32,359 bases of DNA. Origin: Spirochaetota bacterium (GTDB lineage Bacteria; Spirochaetota; JAHITG01; JAFGFC01). How positions within the stretch are numbered: the first letter of the stretch is position 1; each line of letters begins with the position of its first letter. The stretch is from contig JAFGFC010000089.1 in NCBI GenBank assembly GCA_016931325.1, positions 1 through 32,359 of the forward strand, written 5' to 3'. Shown here in pieces: positions 23,550 to 30,755 of the stretch. Position numbers and translations under genes: made by a program. Under the pieces are notes generated by a model. That model was not told where the DNA came from. It ran no database searches and saw only the letters and a program-made list of their open reading frames with translations.

Positions 23550-24877
23550 TAAAATTCAGGAAAAGTACGCTTATCCTGTTCTGCTTGATATTTTATTTTG
23601 CCTGCCGTGTGCTTTCAGATGATACCCCGGGTGAAAAGGAATCAGCGCAGTTGACGCAGAAAAGGGAAATGATGATAAAGTATCAGATCAAGGCACGGGG
23701 GATCAAGGACAAACGTCTCCTCAAAGCCATGCAGAAGGTACAGCGTCATCTATTCGTTCCCAAATCTTTATGGGACCAGGCTTATAATGATTATCCTTTA
23801 CCCATCGGCGAAGGCCAGACCATTTCGCAGCCCTATATCGTAGCGCTTATGACCGAGCTGTTAGAGCTGAAAGGAAAAGAAAAGGTGCTGGAGATCGGGA
23901 CCGGGTCCGGGTATCAGGCCGCTGTCTTATCTGAACTGTGCAAAGAGGTATATACCATAGAGATCGTGCCGGCTCTGGCCAGAGCGTCAAAGAAACTTTT
24001 GAAAGAGATGGGTTATAAAAATGTTCATGTGTTCGAAGGGGACGGTTATCTCGGGCTTGAAAAACAGGCTCCTTTTGAAGGGATCATTGTCACCTGTGCT
24101 CCTCCTTATGTGCCCAAACCTTTAAAAGACCAGTTAAAGGAAGGGGGGCGGATGGTGATACCTGTGGGAGAGACCTATCAGGAGCTCAAGGTGTTAACAA
24201 AGCAAAAAGGAAAAATAAAAGAAAAATCCATAGTACCGGTGAGGTTCGTGCCTATGACAGGAAAATATATCGAGGGAAAGATCCAATTACCTAAACCTGT
24301 TCTGAAAGGGGACATGTCCGTTGAAGAGGCCATGTATAAAAGGCGGTCTGTCAGGGATTATACTGAAGAGTCATTGTCCCTTAAAGAAGTATCACAGCTT
24401 TTATGGGCTGCCGGAGGAGTCAATGTGGATGGCATAACAGGGGCTTCAAGAACAGCCCCTTCGGCCGGCGGGCTTTATCCTTATGATCTCTACCTGGTGG
24501 CTTTTAATGTAAAGGAACTGGAAAAAGGATTGTATGAATATGTGCCGGAAGAAAATATTCTGAGGCATGTAAAATCCGCTGACCTGAGAGCAAAAATAGT
24601 TCAGGTGACCTATTTTCAGGGTATGTTCAAGAAGGCAGCCGCCATGATCGTCTATGCCATGGACTATGCCAAAGTAGAAGCGCGTTACGGGAGTAGAGGA
24701 AAAACGAGATATGCGCATATGGATATCGGGCATTCAGCAGAGAATGTATACCTGCAATGCGAATCGCTGGGGATCGGGACGGTGGCTGTCGGATCCTTTG
24801 ATGACAGGGCCATGGGAAAAGTTCTGGATATCGGAAAAGATATTGTGTATCTTCTGCCTCTGGGGAAGAAAAAATAG
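23546..24877 (+). CDS. Exported protein-L-isoaspartate methyltransferase fused to a SagB-type nitroreductase
   Basis: A single 443-residue reading frame joining two enzymes. Residues 1-25 are a signal peptide, with Cys20 (FYFAC) a possible lipidation site. Residues about 38-245 match PCMT: MMIKYQIKARGIKDKRLLKAM, GQTISQP (90-96) and the SAM loop LEIGTGSGYQAAV (115-127). Residues about 255-443 match SagB-type FMN nitroreductases: YKRRSVRDYTEESLSLKEV, SRTAPSAGGLYPYDLYLV, and AHMDIGHSAENVYLQCESLG. SAM and FMN are normally cytoplasmic, so export of both halves is puzzling. It is coupled to DUF72 by ATGA and followed after 9 bases by an exported propeller. A fused repair/redox enzyme is inferred; the substrate is unknown. 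Confidence 0.9.
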   Translation: MIKFRKSTLILFCLIFYFACRVLSDDTPGEKESAQLTQKREMMIKYQIKARGIKDKRLLKAMQKVQRHLFVPKSLWDQAYNDYPLPIGEGQTISQPYIVALMTELLELKGKEKVLEIGTGSGYQAAVLSELCKEVYTIEIVPALARASKKLLKEMGYKNVHVFEGDGYLGLEKQAPFEGIIVTCAPPYVPKPLKDQLKEGGRMVIPVGETYQELKVLTKQKGKIKEKSIVPVRFVPMTGKYIEGKIQLPKPVLKGDMSVEEAMYKRRSVRDYTEESLSLKEVSQLLWAAGGVNVDGITGASRTAPSAGGLYPYDLYLVAFNVKELEKGLYEYVPEENILRHVKSADLRAKIVQVTYFQGMFKKAAAMIVYAMDYAKVEARYGSRGKTRYAHMDIGHSAENVYLQCESLGIGTVAVGSFDDRAMGKVLDIGKDIVYLLPLGKKK

Positions 24878-24886
24878 GAATTGGCC

Positions 24887-26125
24887 ATGAAGCGAACAAC
24901 CCTTCTTCTTGCTATCGTATTATTTTCAAGCACCCTTTTGTCGGAAAATATCCGTTACGCTCCCGCCATGTTCATTAAACCTTTTTTCAAGGGACTTGGC
25001 ATGTACAGGGTGACGGAACAGGAATTAAAATTTTATTTGAATATTAAAGTAAAACAACCCATGGATATCGCTGTGACAAAATTGGAAACGCAGGAGATCT
25101 ATACCCTCTCGAGTTACGCCACAGAAAGGGATCTGGGCCTGGTGGCGTATAATCCGAATCTGGCTTTTGTGTTTTTATATGGCCAGGAAAAATTCCATGA
25201 AAAGTTCAATGCTCCGTTAGGCATAGATGCCAGTGAAAACGGATCGGTCTGGGTGGCTGACTCGGAAAATAAAAGGATCGTGGTGTTATCCAATAACGGA
25301 TATAAACTGGAATATAAAAAACATATTACCCTGGAAGGTAAACCTTTTGATATTACCCATGATCTTTCAGGACATCTCTATGTATCCCTGTACGACACTG
25401 ACAGGGTGATGTTGTTGGAGGACGGCAAAGTAATAACACAGATCACGGATCATATTGAAAGGCCGAAAGGTCTCAAGTTCATTGATAAAAACGATCCCTA
25501 TAATTATTTTAAATCAGATTTTCTGGCCCTGGTCAACCGGGACGGGGAACAGATCGTTACAATATCCGAAGGGACCATTAAACATCAGATTGATCTGAAA
25601 AAGTTTTTCCGGATACCGGTCAGGATCAATTTTATAAGCATCGATTATTTTTCCCATATCCTGGCGACGGATGAAGAGAACAGCTGCATCCATAAATTTG
25701 ACAGGGATCTCAATTATATCGCTTCTTTCAATCATACCGAGGAGGACAGCTCCCTGTACAAAGTTCAGGGGATCGATGTTTATAAGAAATACGGGCAGCT
25801 CTTTATGGTGGAGAAGACAGGCGGGAGGTATTACTGGATGGGAATGGATGTCATTGAGTGGGAGGCTGAATATACCAATAAGGAATTGATCATCAAATAT
25901 CGTTTTACTGACCCCGCTTTTTTCACTTTACATCTGTATTCCTCTGAAGGAGAGATGATCAGGACCGTGTTTGAGAAAAAAAGGCTGGATCAATGCCGGG
26001 GGTCAATAAAGCTTAAAATAGAGATAGAACCGGGAGAATATATCCTGAGAGGAAAAGTTGAACCCACTTATTCTTCCTATAAACGGTTTCAAAGAGAAAT
26101 AAAACAGAAATTATTTGTGGATTAA
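24887..26125 (+). CDS. Exported NHL-type beta-propeller protein
   Basis: A 412-residue secreted protein. Signal peptide about 1-20 (MKRTTLLLAIVLFSSTLLSE). NHL-like blades follow from about 100 (PLGIDASENGSVWVADSENK, then VVLSNNG; FDITHDLSGHLYVSLYDTDR; INFISIDYFSHILATDEENS), and a C-terminal beta domain from about 323 (TDPAFFTLHLYSSEGEMIRT) resembles a FlgD/Ig-type fold ending in charged residues. I chose ATG at 24887 over TTG at 24881 because TAGGAA lies 6 bases upstream. It probably belongs to the transcript of the DUF72 and fusion genes. The last gene of the plus-strand group, it converges on the barrel gene 26137-27294 with 11 bases between. Confidence 0.82.
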   Translation: MKRTTLLLAIVLFSSTLLSENIRYAPAMFIKPFFKGLGMYRVTEQELKFYLNIKVKQPMDIAVTKLETQEIYTLSSYATERDLGLVAYNPNLAFVFLYGQEKFHEKFNAPLGIDASENGSVWVADSENKRIVVLSNNGYKLEYKKHITLEGKPFDITHDLSGHLYVSLYDTDRVMLLEDGKVITQITDHIERPKGLKFIDKNDPYNYFKSDFLALVNRDGEQIVTISEGTIKHQIDLKKFFRIPVRINFISIDYFSHILATDEENSCIHKFDRDLNYIASFNHTEEDSSLYKVQGIDVYKKYGQLFMVEKTGGRYYWMGMDVIEWEAEYTNKELIIKYRFTDPAFFTLHLYSSEGEMIRTVFEKKRLDQCRGSIKLKIEIEPGEYILRGKVEPTYSSYKRFQREIKQKLFVD

Positions 26126-26136
26126 AGTTTTTTCTT

Positions 26137-27294
26137 TTAATACGTATAGTTTAAACTGATCGAGACCACATGCGCATCATAGTTATAATCCGCAGCCTGA
26201 GAATAATCATTATTCGATTTTGTATTCACGAAAGCGTAGCTGGGATTCAGCGCAAAGTATTTGCTCAATTTAACGTAATAAGAGAGGCCGGCTGACAGGG
26301 ATTCAACATATAATCGGGACCTGGTAAAGATACCGGAAGGTTCCTGAGACGGCCTGTTCTTATACCGTTTATGCAGAAAAGAGAACATGACCGATAGGGA
26401 ATCTTCTTTGCCGAATAAAAAGCTGATGATGGGTTTTACCTGCCCGGTTGTGTAACTGAAAAAGTTTTCTTTATATTGAATGCTTGAGGGATCATATCCG
26501 AAGATATAGTTCTGGTTGGAGTCATTTATCTCTCCAATGAGATTCAAACCCAGAACCACATGGCCTGATTTTAACTGGGGCAAAAATGATATATAATGGT
26601 GAGTGGATTTTTGATCATCGGGCCCTGTATATCCGGTAACGCCAAGCACTTTTTTATTATCATAAAACGATAGGCTCAGGTCATACTCCAGTAAAAAGAC
26701 CATGGAATTTATCAGACTTGAATTTTTATAAGAAAGGCTGAACCTGTGATTCTTGTAATCCTCTGCCGGTTCATCTTTGGTAAAGTCAGTCAGATACAGA
26801 GTGTACAGGTCAGAATAGTTGGGATACTTGTAGATCTGGAAATCATAGGCAAAGGAAAGAGAATCAGAATAAGCAAAGCTTGAGCCGAACGTGAACTTGT
26901 TCAGATCATACAGCCCCTCTCCCCATTCTTCATTTTTTCCAAATTTATTGAATTCCATCAGAAAGCCGACTTTTGGTTTAATAAAGATCTTGTCAGAGAC
27001 CTTCCAGAGATGTTTGGCCATAAAATAATGGCTCTGGGCCCGTTCGGAAAAAGAGGCTTCCTGGCCTTCCACAATGCCCGGTCCATTATAGGTCAGCTGA
27101 TAATAGGTGATAAGAGAATGTTTGTCAGCCAGGGGAAAGATCACAGCCAGGTCGGTTGTAATATCATTGATGAACTGCAGATCCCCTGCCGATACAATGG
27201 CTCCTTCTTCAATACCCAGATTGAACAGAAATTGGGCTTTTATGGGTAATATAAAGATCAGCGATATTAATAACCCCAGAACTAATTGTTTCAT
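26137..27294 (-). CDS. Outer membrane beta-barrel protein, function unknown
   Basis: A 385-residue protein with signal peptide about 1-20 (LIFILPIKA-Q) and then alternating strands rich in Tyr, Phe and Gly, ending in ISLNYTY, an aromatic end typical of Omp85-assembled barrels. Examples are SLITYYQLTYNGPG, FAYSDSLSFAYDFQIYKYPN and SAGLSYYVKLSKYFALNPSY. I do not recognise a named family. GGAGGA lies 7 bases before the ATG, and it starts 17 bases after the end of the 27312-28055 gene, so they share a transcript. The reading is firm, the function open. Confidence 0.8.
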   Translation of the reverse strand: MKQLVLGLLISLIFILPIKAQFLFNLGIEEGAIVSAGDLQFINDITTDLAVIFPLADKHSLITYYQLTYNGPGIVEGQEASFSERAQSHYFMAKHLWKVSDKIFIKPKVGFLMEFNKFGKNEEWGEGLYDLNKFTFGSSFAYSDSLSFAYDFQIYKYPNYSDLYTLYLTDFTKDEPAEDYKNHRFSLSYKNSSLINSMVFLLEYDLSLSFYDNKKVLGVTGYTGPDDQKSTHHYISFLPQLKSGHVVLGLNLIGEINDSNQNYIFGYDPSSIQYKENFFSYTTGQVKPIISFLFGKEDSLSVMFSFLHKRYKNRPSQEPSGIFTRSRLYVESLSAGLSYYVKLSKYFALNPSYAFVNTKSNNDYSQAADYNYDAHVVSISLNYTY

Positions 27295-27311
27295 AACTTG
27301 TCCTCCGATGC

Positions 27312-28055
27312 TTAAATGTTGATATGCAGGTTCAAATACAGATGCAACAGCATGTAACTGTCAGGATAAAGGCTCATTCCGTAATCGAACAGAGATCCGG
27401 AAACCTGGATCTTGGAATAGATCTTTTTCCATGAAGGATAATATCCGATCAGAGCGGATACCTCTCTTCCTGAATCGCGTTGATAGGTGATGCCTGTGTA
27501 AAAACCAACATCCTGGTATACAGAAGAGATACCGGCCAGACTGCTGAGATCAAAGCCGAAATCATCGGCCATGCCGACAGCCGAGGTGTCCTGGTCCTGG
27601 GTGCTTTTCCAATTCAGGTCTATTTTACCATAAGTGTATTTGCTGCCTATAAAGAATTTAACGTTTCTTTCCAGGCTTTTTCCGAACGTTACAAAAGGCG
27701 ATAATCCATAAACCTTGGCGCTGAAATCCTCTTCCGGCAGAAAAGTTAAACCCCAGAGATACCATCCTGAGATACCGGGTGTAACCTCGGGAAAACCGGA
27801 TTCATCGTTGATCCGATAGCGCAGCTGACCGTTGCCCACGGTAAAGAGGTTCCATAGAATGGAAGTATGAATTTGAAACCGTCTGGATAAGAAATTGGGC
27901 ACGGTATTTTCAATGTCATTATTAATTTCAATAAAAAGATTGTTAGGCTTGGTCGCCAGGTCCAGCGCGGTCTTATATAGGGTAGTCTCTATGTCCGCCC
28001 AAAGTGTTGTTGTAAACAATATAAGACTGATAACTACAATTACAAATCTTTTCAT
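27312..28055 (-). CDS. Small outer membrane beta-barrel protein, function unknown
   Basis: A 247-residue protein with signal peptide about 1-20 (ISLILFTTTLWA-D) and a barrel-like body (IHTSILWNLFTVGNGQLRYR, WYLWGLTFLP, FFIGSKYTYGKIDLNW, GFYTGITYQRDSG), ending LHLYLNLHINI. The size suits an eight- to ten-strand barrel. AAGGAG precedes the ATG. The large inverted repeat at 28076-28182 sits in its leader, so it may control how much of the FecR-gene transcript reaches this and the next gene. Confidence 0.75.
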   Translation of the reverse strand: MKRFVIVVISLILFTTTLWADIETTLYKTALDLATKPNNLFIEINNDIENTVPNFLSRRFQIHTSILWNLFTVGNGQLRYRINDESGFPEVTPGISGWYLWGLTFLPEEDFSAKVYGLSPFVTFGKSLERNVKFFIGSKYTYGKIDLNWKSTQDQDTSAVGMADDFGFDLSSLAGISSVYQDVGFYTGITYQRDSGREVSALIGYYPSWKKIYSKIQVSGSLFDYGMSLYPDSYMLLHLYLNLHINI

Positions 28056-28075
28056 AATATTACTCCTTGCAAATT

Positions 28076-28182
28076 ATTACAGATTCCGGACCAAGTGCCC
28101 TATGGGTATTACAAATTGCAGATTATAAGAAATCTTTTTAATCTGTAATACCCTACGGGTACTATGTCTGAAATTTGTAATT
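28076..28182. repeat. Large imperfect inverted repeat between FecR and barrel genes
   Basis: Left arm 28076-28125 and right arm 28139-28182 are reverse complements apart from an inserted 6-7 bases (the left has ATTACAAATTGCAGATTA where the right reads ATTACAGATTA backwards) and scattered mismatches. Key words are CCCTATGGGTATTACA on the left and TAATCTGTAATACCCTACGGG-like text on the right, with the word ATTACA repeated along each arm. The loop is about 13 bases. No T-tract follows in either direction. Confidence 0.7.
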
Positions 28183-28185
28183 ATT

Positions 28186-29565
28186 TTAGAACGCTTCCTG
28201 GATAATAACATAAATGATATCCGGAATGGTGACCACATCAATGGCGCCATGATTAAAACTGGCTGATTCCAGTATGATCTCTCCGCCGGTCGTGTTGAAA
28301 AGACTCAGTATATCATTGTTTGATTTGAAATACTGTTCTGACAGTATGGTGCCCTGATCATTTATGATATACATGCGGATGGTGATCTTTTCAGCCGCGG
28401 TCGTCATGCCCGGATCAGAATATAGCTGGAGTTCACCGGCTGTGGAAAGTTCCGTGGTGGACCCCACCAGGTTCATATTATCACTGTCAGCGTATCTCTG
28501 GACTCCGTTAAAAAAGTAATAATCATCAAATTCGTCTGTAGCCGGATTATACATGCCTCTCCAGAGGAGTGTATCCCCGGTTCCGCCGCCTTTTTTTGTG
28601 CCAAACGTCATGTCACGTTTGGTAAGATAGGTATTGTCGTCCAGGAAAAATTCACCCCATTTTCTCAGATCATCCGGCAGTTCATTATTATAGAACATTC
28701 TCAGTTCAAAATAATGAATACCGTCTACCCGTTTTGTCAGATTCAGGATCTGAAAGTTATCTGCTCCTGATTTTCTAAAGATCTGTTCCACCCGGACTGT
28801 GTTGCCATGAATATCCTTTACGGTACGTCCTGTGGAAAGATCCTCGTTCTTCAACCTGTTGGCAAACTGCTTGTTTTTCCACAGATTATTTTTCTCATCA
28901 TCGATCTCGCTTTTTAATTGGCCCTTGGGATCTCCTTGCATCCCTTTAATGAATATGGGAATGCCCTGCATCATGTCATTTCTGTCCTGATCGTTCATCT
29001 CCCTGACATCCGTAAATTTGCCGTCGGCTCCGAGCGTGGCCACAAAACCGCCCTTGAGGGGTATTTCTGTTTTTAGCAGTTTGCTCAAGAAACTAAGCTC
29101 GCCTTCGCCCAAATAGATCTTGGTGACATCCCCCTGTTTGAGGACAAAGATCGTTCCCCTGACACCCACGACGGCTGTCGGGGTTTCAATGGATACTTTA
29201 TCATCCTTCCCCAGTTTCTTGATCTGAGCCCATATCTTTCCAAAGTTTAATCCAAATACGGACTGTTTCTTTCCCGCTTCATCCGTTGCTTTTTTAAAGA
29301 CAAATTCGCTGTTTTTGGCTATCCGTATCCTGGATTCATCGGTTAGAACGACCTGCGCTGACCCCTTTTCTCCGGTAATGATCTTGTCACCCACATAGAC
29401 CATGCTGTTTAATGTGGCGGGTATTGATTTTCCCGAAGCCCGCACGATCTTTACATCCCCGAAAAGAAAATTGATCTTGCCCGTGGTAGAGGTCCGGGCC
29501 TGGGCCTGCGCCATAAACGCAAAGGCCAGTGTATAAATGATCAATAATGAGATTATTTTTTTCAT
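28186..29565 (-). CDS. FecR-domain periplasmic/surface protein
   Basis: A 459-residue exported protein. Signal peptide about 1-23 (AFAFMAQAQA). The FecR domain follows: LFGDVKIVRASGKSIPATL, YVGDKIITGEKGSAQVVLTD, SRIRIAKNSEFVF (36-90) and SIETPTAVVGVRGTIF (125-140). In classical systems FecR passes a signal from an outer-membrane receptor to an ECF sigma factor, but here there is no membrane segment after the signal peptide, so this is the free, secreted kind. The rest (about 200-459) is a beta-rich region with no family I know. A good promoter lies at 29620-29648 and CAGGAGGG before the ATG. It leads two barrel genes. Confidence 0.85.
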   Translation of the reverse strand: MKKIISLLIIYTLAFAFMAQAQARTSTTGKINFLFGDVKIVRASGKSIPATLNSMVYVGDKIITGEKGSAQVVLTDESRIRIAKNSEFVFKKATDEAGKKQSVFGLNFGKIWAQIKKLGKDDKVSIETPTAVVGVRGTIFVLKQGDVTKIYLGEGELSFLSKLLKTEIPLKGGFVATLGADGKFTDVREMNDQDRNDMMQGIPIFIKGMQGDPKGQLKSEIDDEKNNLWKNKQFANRLKNEDLSTGRTVKDIHGNTVRVEQIFRKSGADNFQILNLTKRVDGIHYFELRMFYNNELPDDLRKWGEFFLDDNTYLTKRDMTFGTKKGGGTGDTLLWRGMYNPATDEFDDYYFFNGVQRYADSDNMNLVGSTTELSTAGELQLYSDPGMTTAAEKITIRMYIINDQGTILSEQYFKSNNDILSLFNTTGGEIILESASFNHGAIDVVTIPDIIYVIIQEAF

Positions 29566-29619
29566 AATACCCTCCTGAAGGCTCTCCCCTTTTAATGGTT
29601 AAGTTGTTATACCTTTAGT

Positions 29620-29648
29620 AATATATACCTTTTTTATTCCTACGTCAA
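29620..29648 (-). promoter_or_regulatory. Sigma-70-type promoter of the FecR gene
   Basis: On the minus strand, TTGACG (29643-29648) and TATATT (29620-29625) are separated by exactly 17 bases. It lies between the stop codon of the upstream barrel gene and the FecR start, so FecR and the two downstream barrels can be transcribed on their own. Confidence 0.72.
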
Positions 29649-29663
29649 CCAAATTTGCAATAT

Positions 29664-30755
29664 TTAAAATTGCCAGGAATAATAGAGCCGGATCCCTGCG
29701 ATCCACATATATTTATACTGTGTGGTGCCATTCGGGTGAATAATATATTGAAGATCGGGAGAGAGATCAAAGAGCCTGAAAAGTCTTGTTCGAAAAAATA
29801 TTTCAACAACCTCTTCTGCTGTTTTCTGGCCGAAACGTTTCAAATGACTGTATCCTGATCCAAAGCCAAAATACTTTTTCTGGCAGGTGATCCCGGCGGC
29901 CATATGCTGTTTGAAACTCCCGAATTCTTTGGCTGTTATAAAATGATCAGAAATAGTAATGTCAGGCGTTTTATAGGTGGTGACATCTTTTTCTGTTTTA
30001 TTATATTTCGCAAAAAGTGAGATATCGCCCATCACTTTTCTCTCCGTCAATATCCCCCAGGACGGTGAAATTTTATGGACCGTTGTCGAATCAGCGTCAG
30101 CGAACCCGGCATTTATTGAGATATGCCAGGACGAAGTTAAATATTTTATTTCCACAGGCATGGTGTTACGAAGAAACAGATGCTTCGAAGCCAGACCGAA
30201 CGTTAACCCGGTTTGAAGCGTAAGATGTTCTGTCAGGTAGAACAAAAAGAAGACTGAAGGGATGGAAGGGTATTGCATCTGATCTGTTCCATTCCCATGG
30301 AGGGAGAGACACTTCAAGAAATGGGTGGAGAAAAAGCCATTATTCTCATTGCCGGCAAAGGCCATCTGGAAAAATCCTCTGTGATCCAAAGTAAAATCAA
30401 GCGGATCAATCAGGCCGACGAAAAGAGCCGTTCTCTTTCCTTCATAGCCAAAATAGGCTTTATCAAGAGTGATCTCATCCGGGTCTGAAGCGATATCATT
30501 AGCCGGTGTCATGAGATAAACAGAGCCAAAATAACTTTTTCCGGAGGCCGAAGCAAAACGGAGGTGAAGATCAAGGTTCGTTCGTTTCGTGGGGATAATG
30601 GCTCCTAATCTCAACCGGTTGATGCCGGAGGCCAGGGATGAGGCGGTAGGATGATTCAGTTGTATGCCGCTGAAGATTTCCCCGTAAAAGTAAGCTTTTA
30701 GAACCGGCGGCAGCAATAAAAAAATGAATAAAGAAAATATTTTAATTCTTTTCAT
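29664..30755 (-). CDS. Outer membrane beta-barrel protein, function unknown
   Basis: A 363-residue protein with signal peptide about 1-20 (FSLFIFLLLPPVLKA-Y) and a barrel-like body with Gly- and aromatic-rich strands (RLGAIIPTKRTNLDLHLRFA, LFVGLIDPLDFTLDHRG, FLFYLTEHLTLQTGLTFGLA), ending in RLYYSWQF with a terminal Phe. I chose the ATG at 30755 rather than the one at 30761, because GGAGT then has the usual 7-base spacing. The start overlaps the end of the FG-GAP-like gene by 14 bases, so they are co-transcribed. Family unknown; a surface porin-like role is inference. Confidence 0.78.
   Translation of the reverse strand: MKRIKIFSLFIFLLLPPVLKAYFYGEIFSGIQLNHPTASSLASGINRLRLGAIIPTKRTNLDLHLRFASASGKSYFGSVYLMTPANDIASDPDEITLDKAYFGYEGKRTALFVGLIDPLDFTLDHRGFFQMAFAGNENNGFFSTHFLKCLSLHGNGTDQMQYPSIPSVFFLFYLTEHLTLQTGLTFGLASKHLFLRNTMPVEIKYLTSSWHISINAGFADADSTTVHKISPSWGILTERKVMGDISLFAKYNKTEKDVTTYKTPDITISDHFITAKEFGSFKQHMAAGITCQKKYFGFGSGYSHLKRFGQKTAEEVVEIFFRTRLFRLFDLSPDLQYIIHPNGTTQYKYMWIAGIRLYYSWQF

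Noticed and set aside
24881-24886. TTG at 24881 as start of the NHL propeller gene
   Set aside because: The TAGGAA site would have zero spacing; the ATG 6 bases later fits better.
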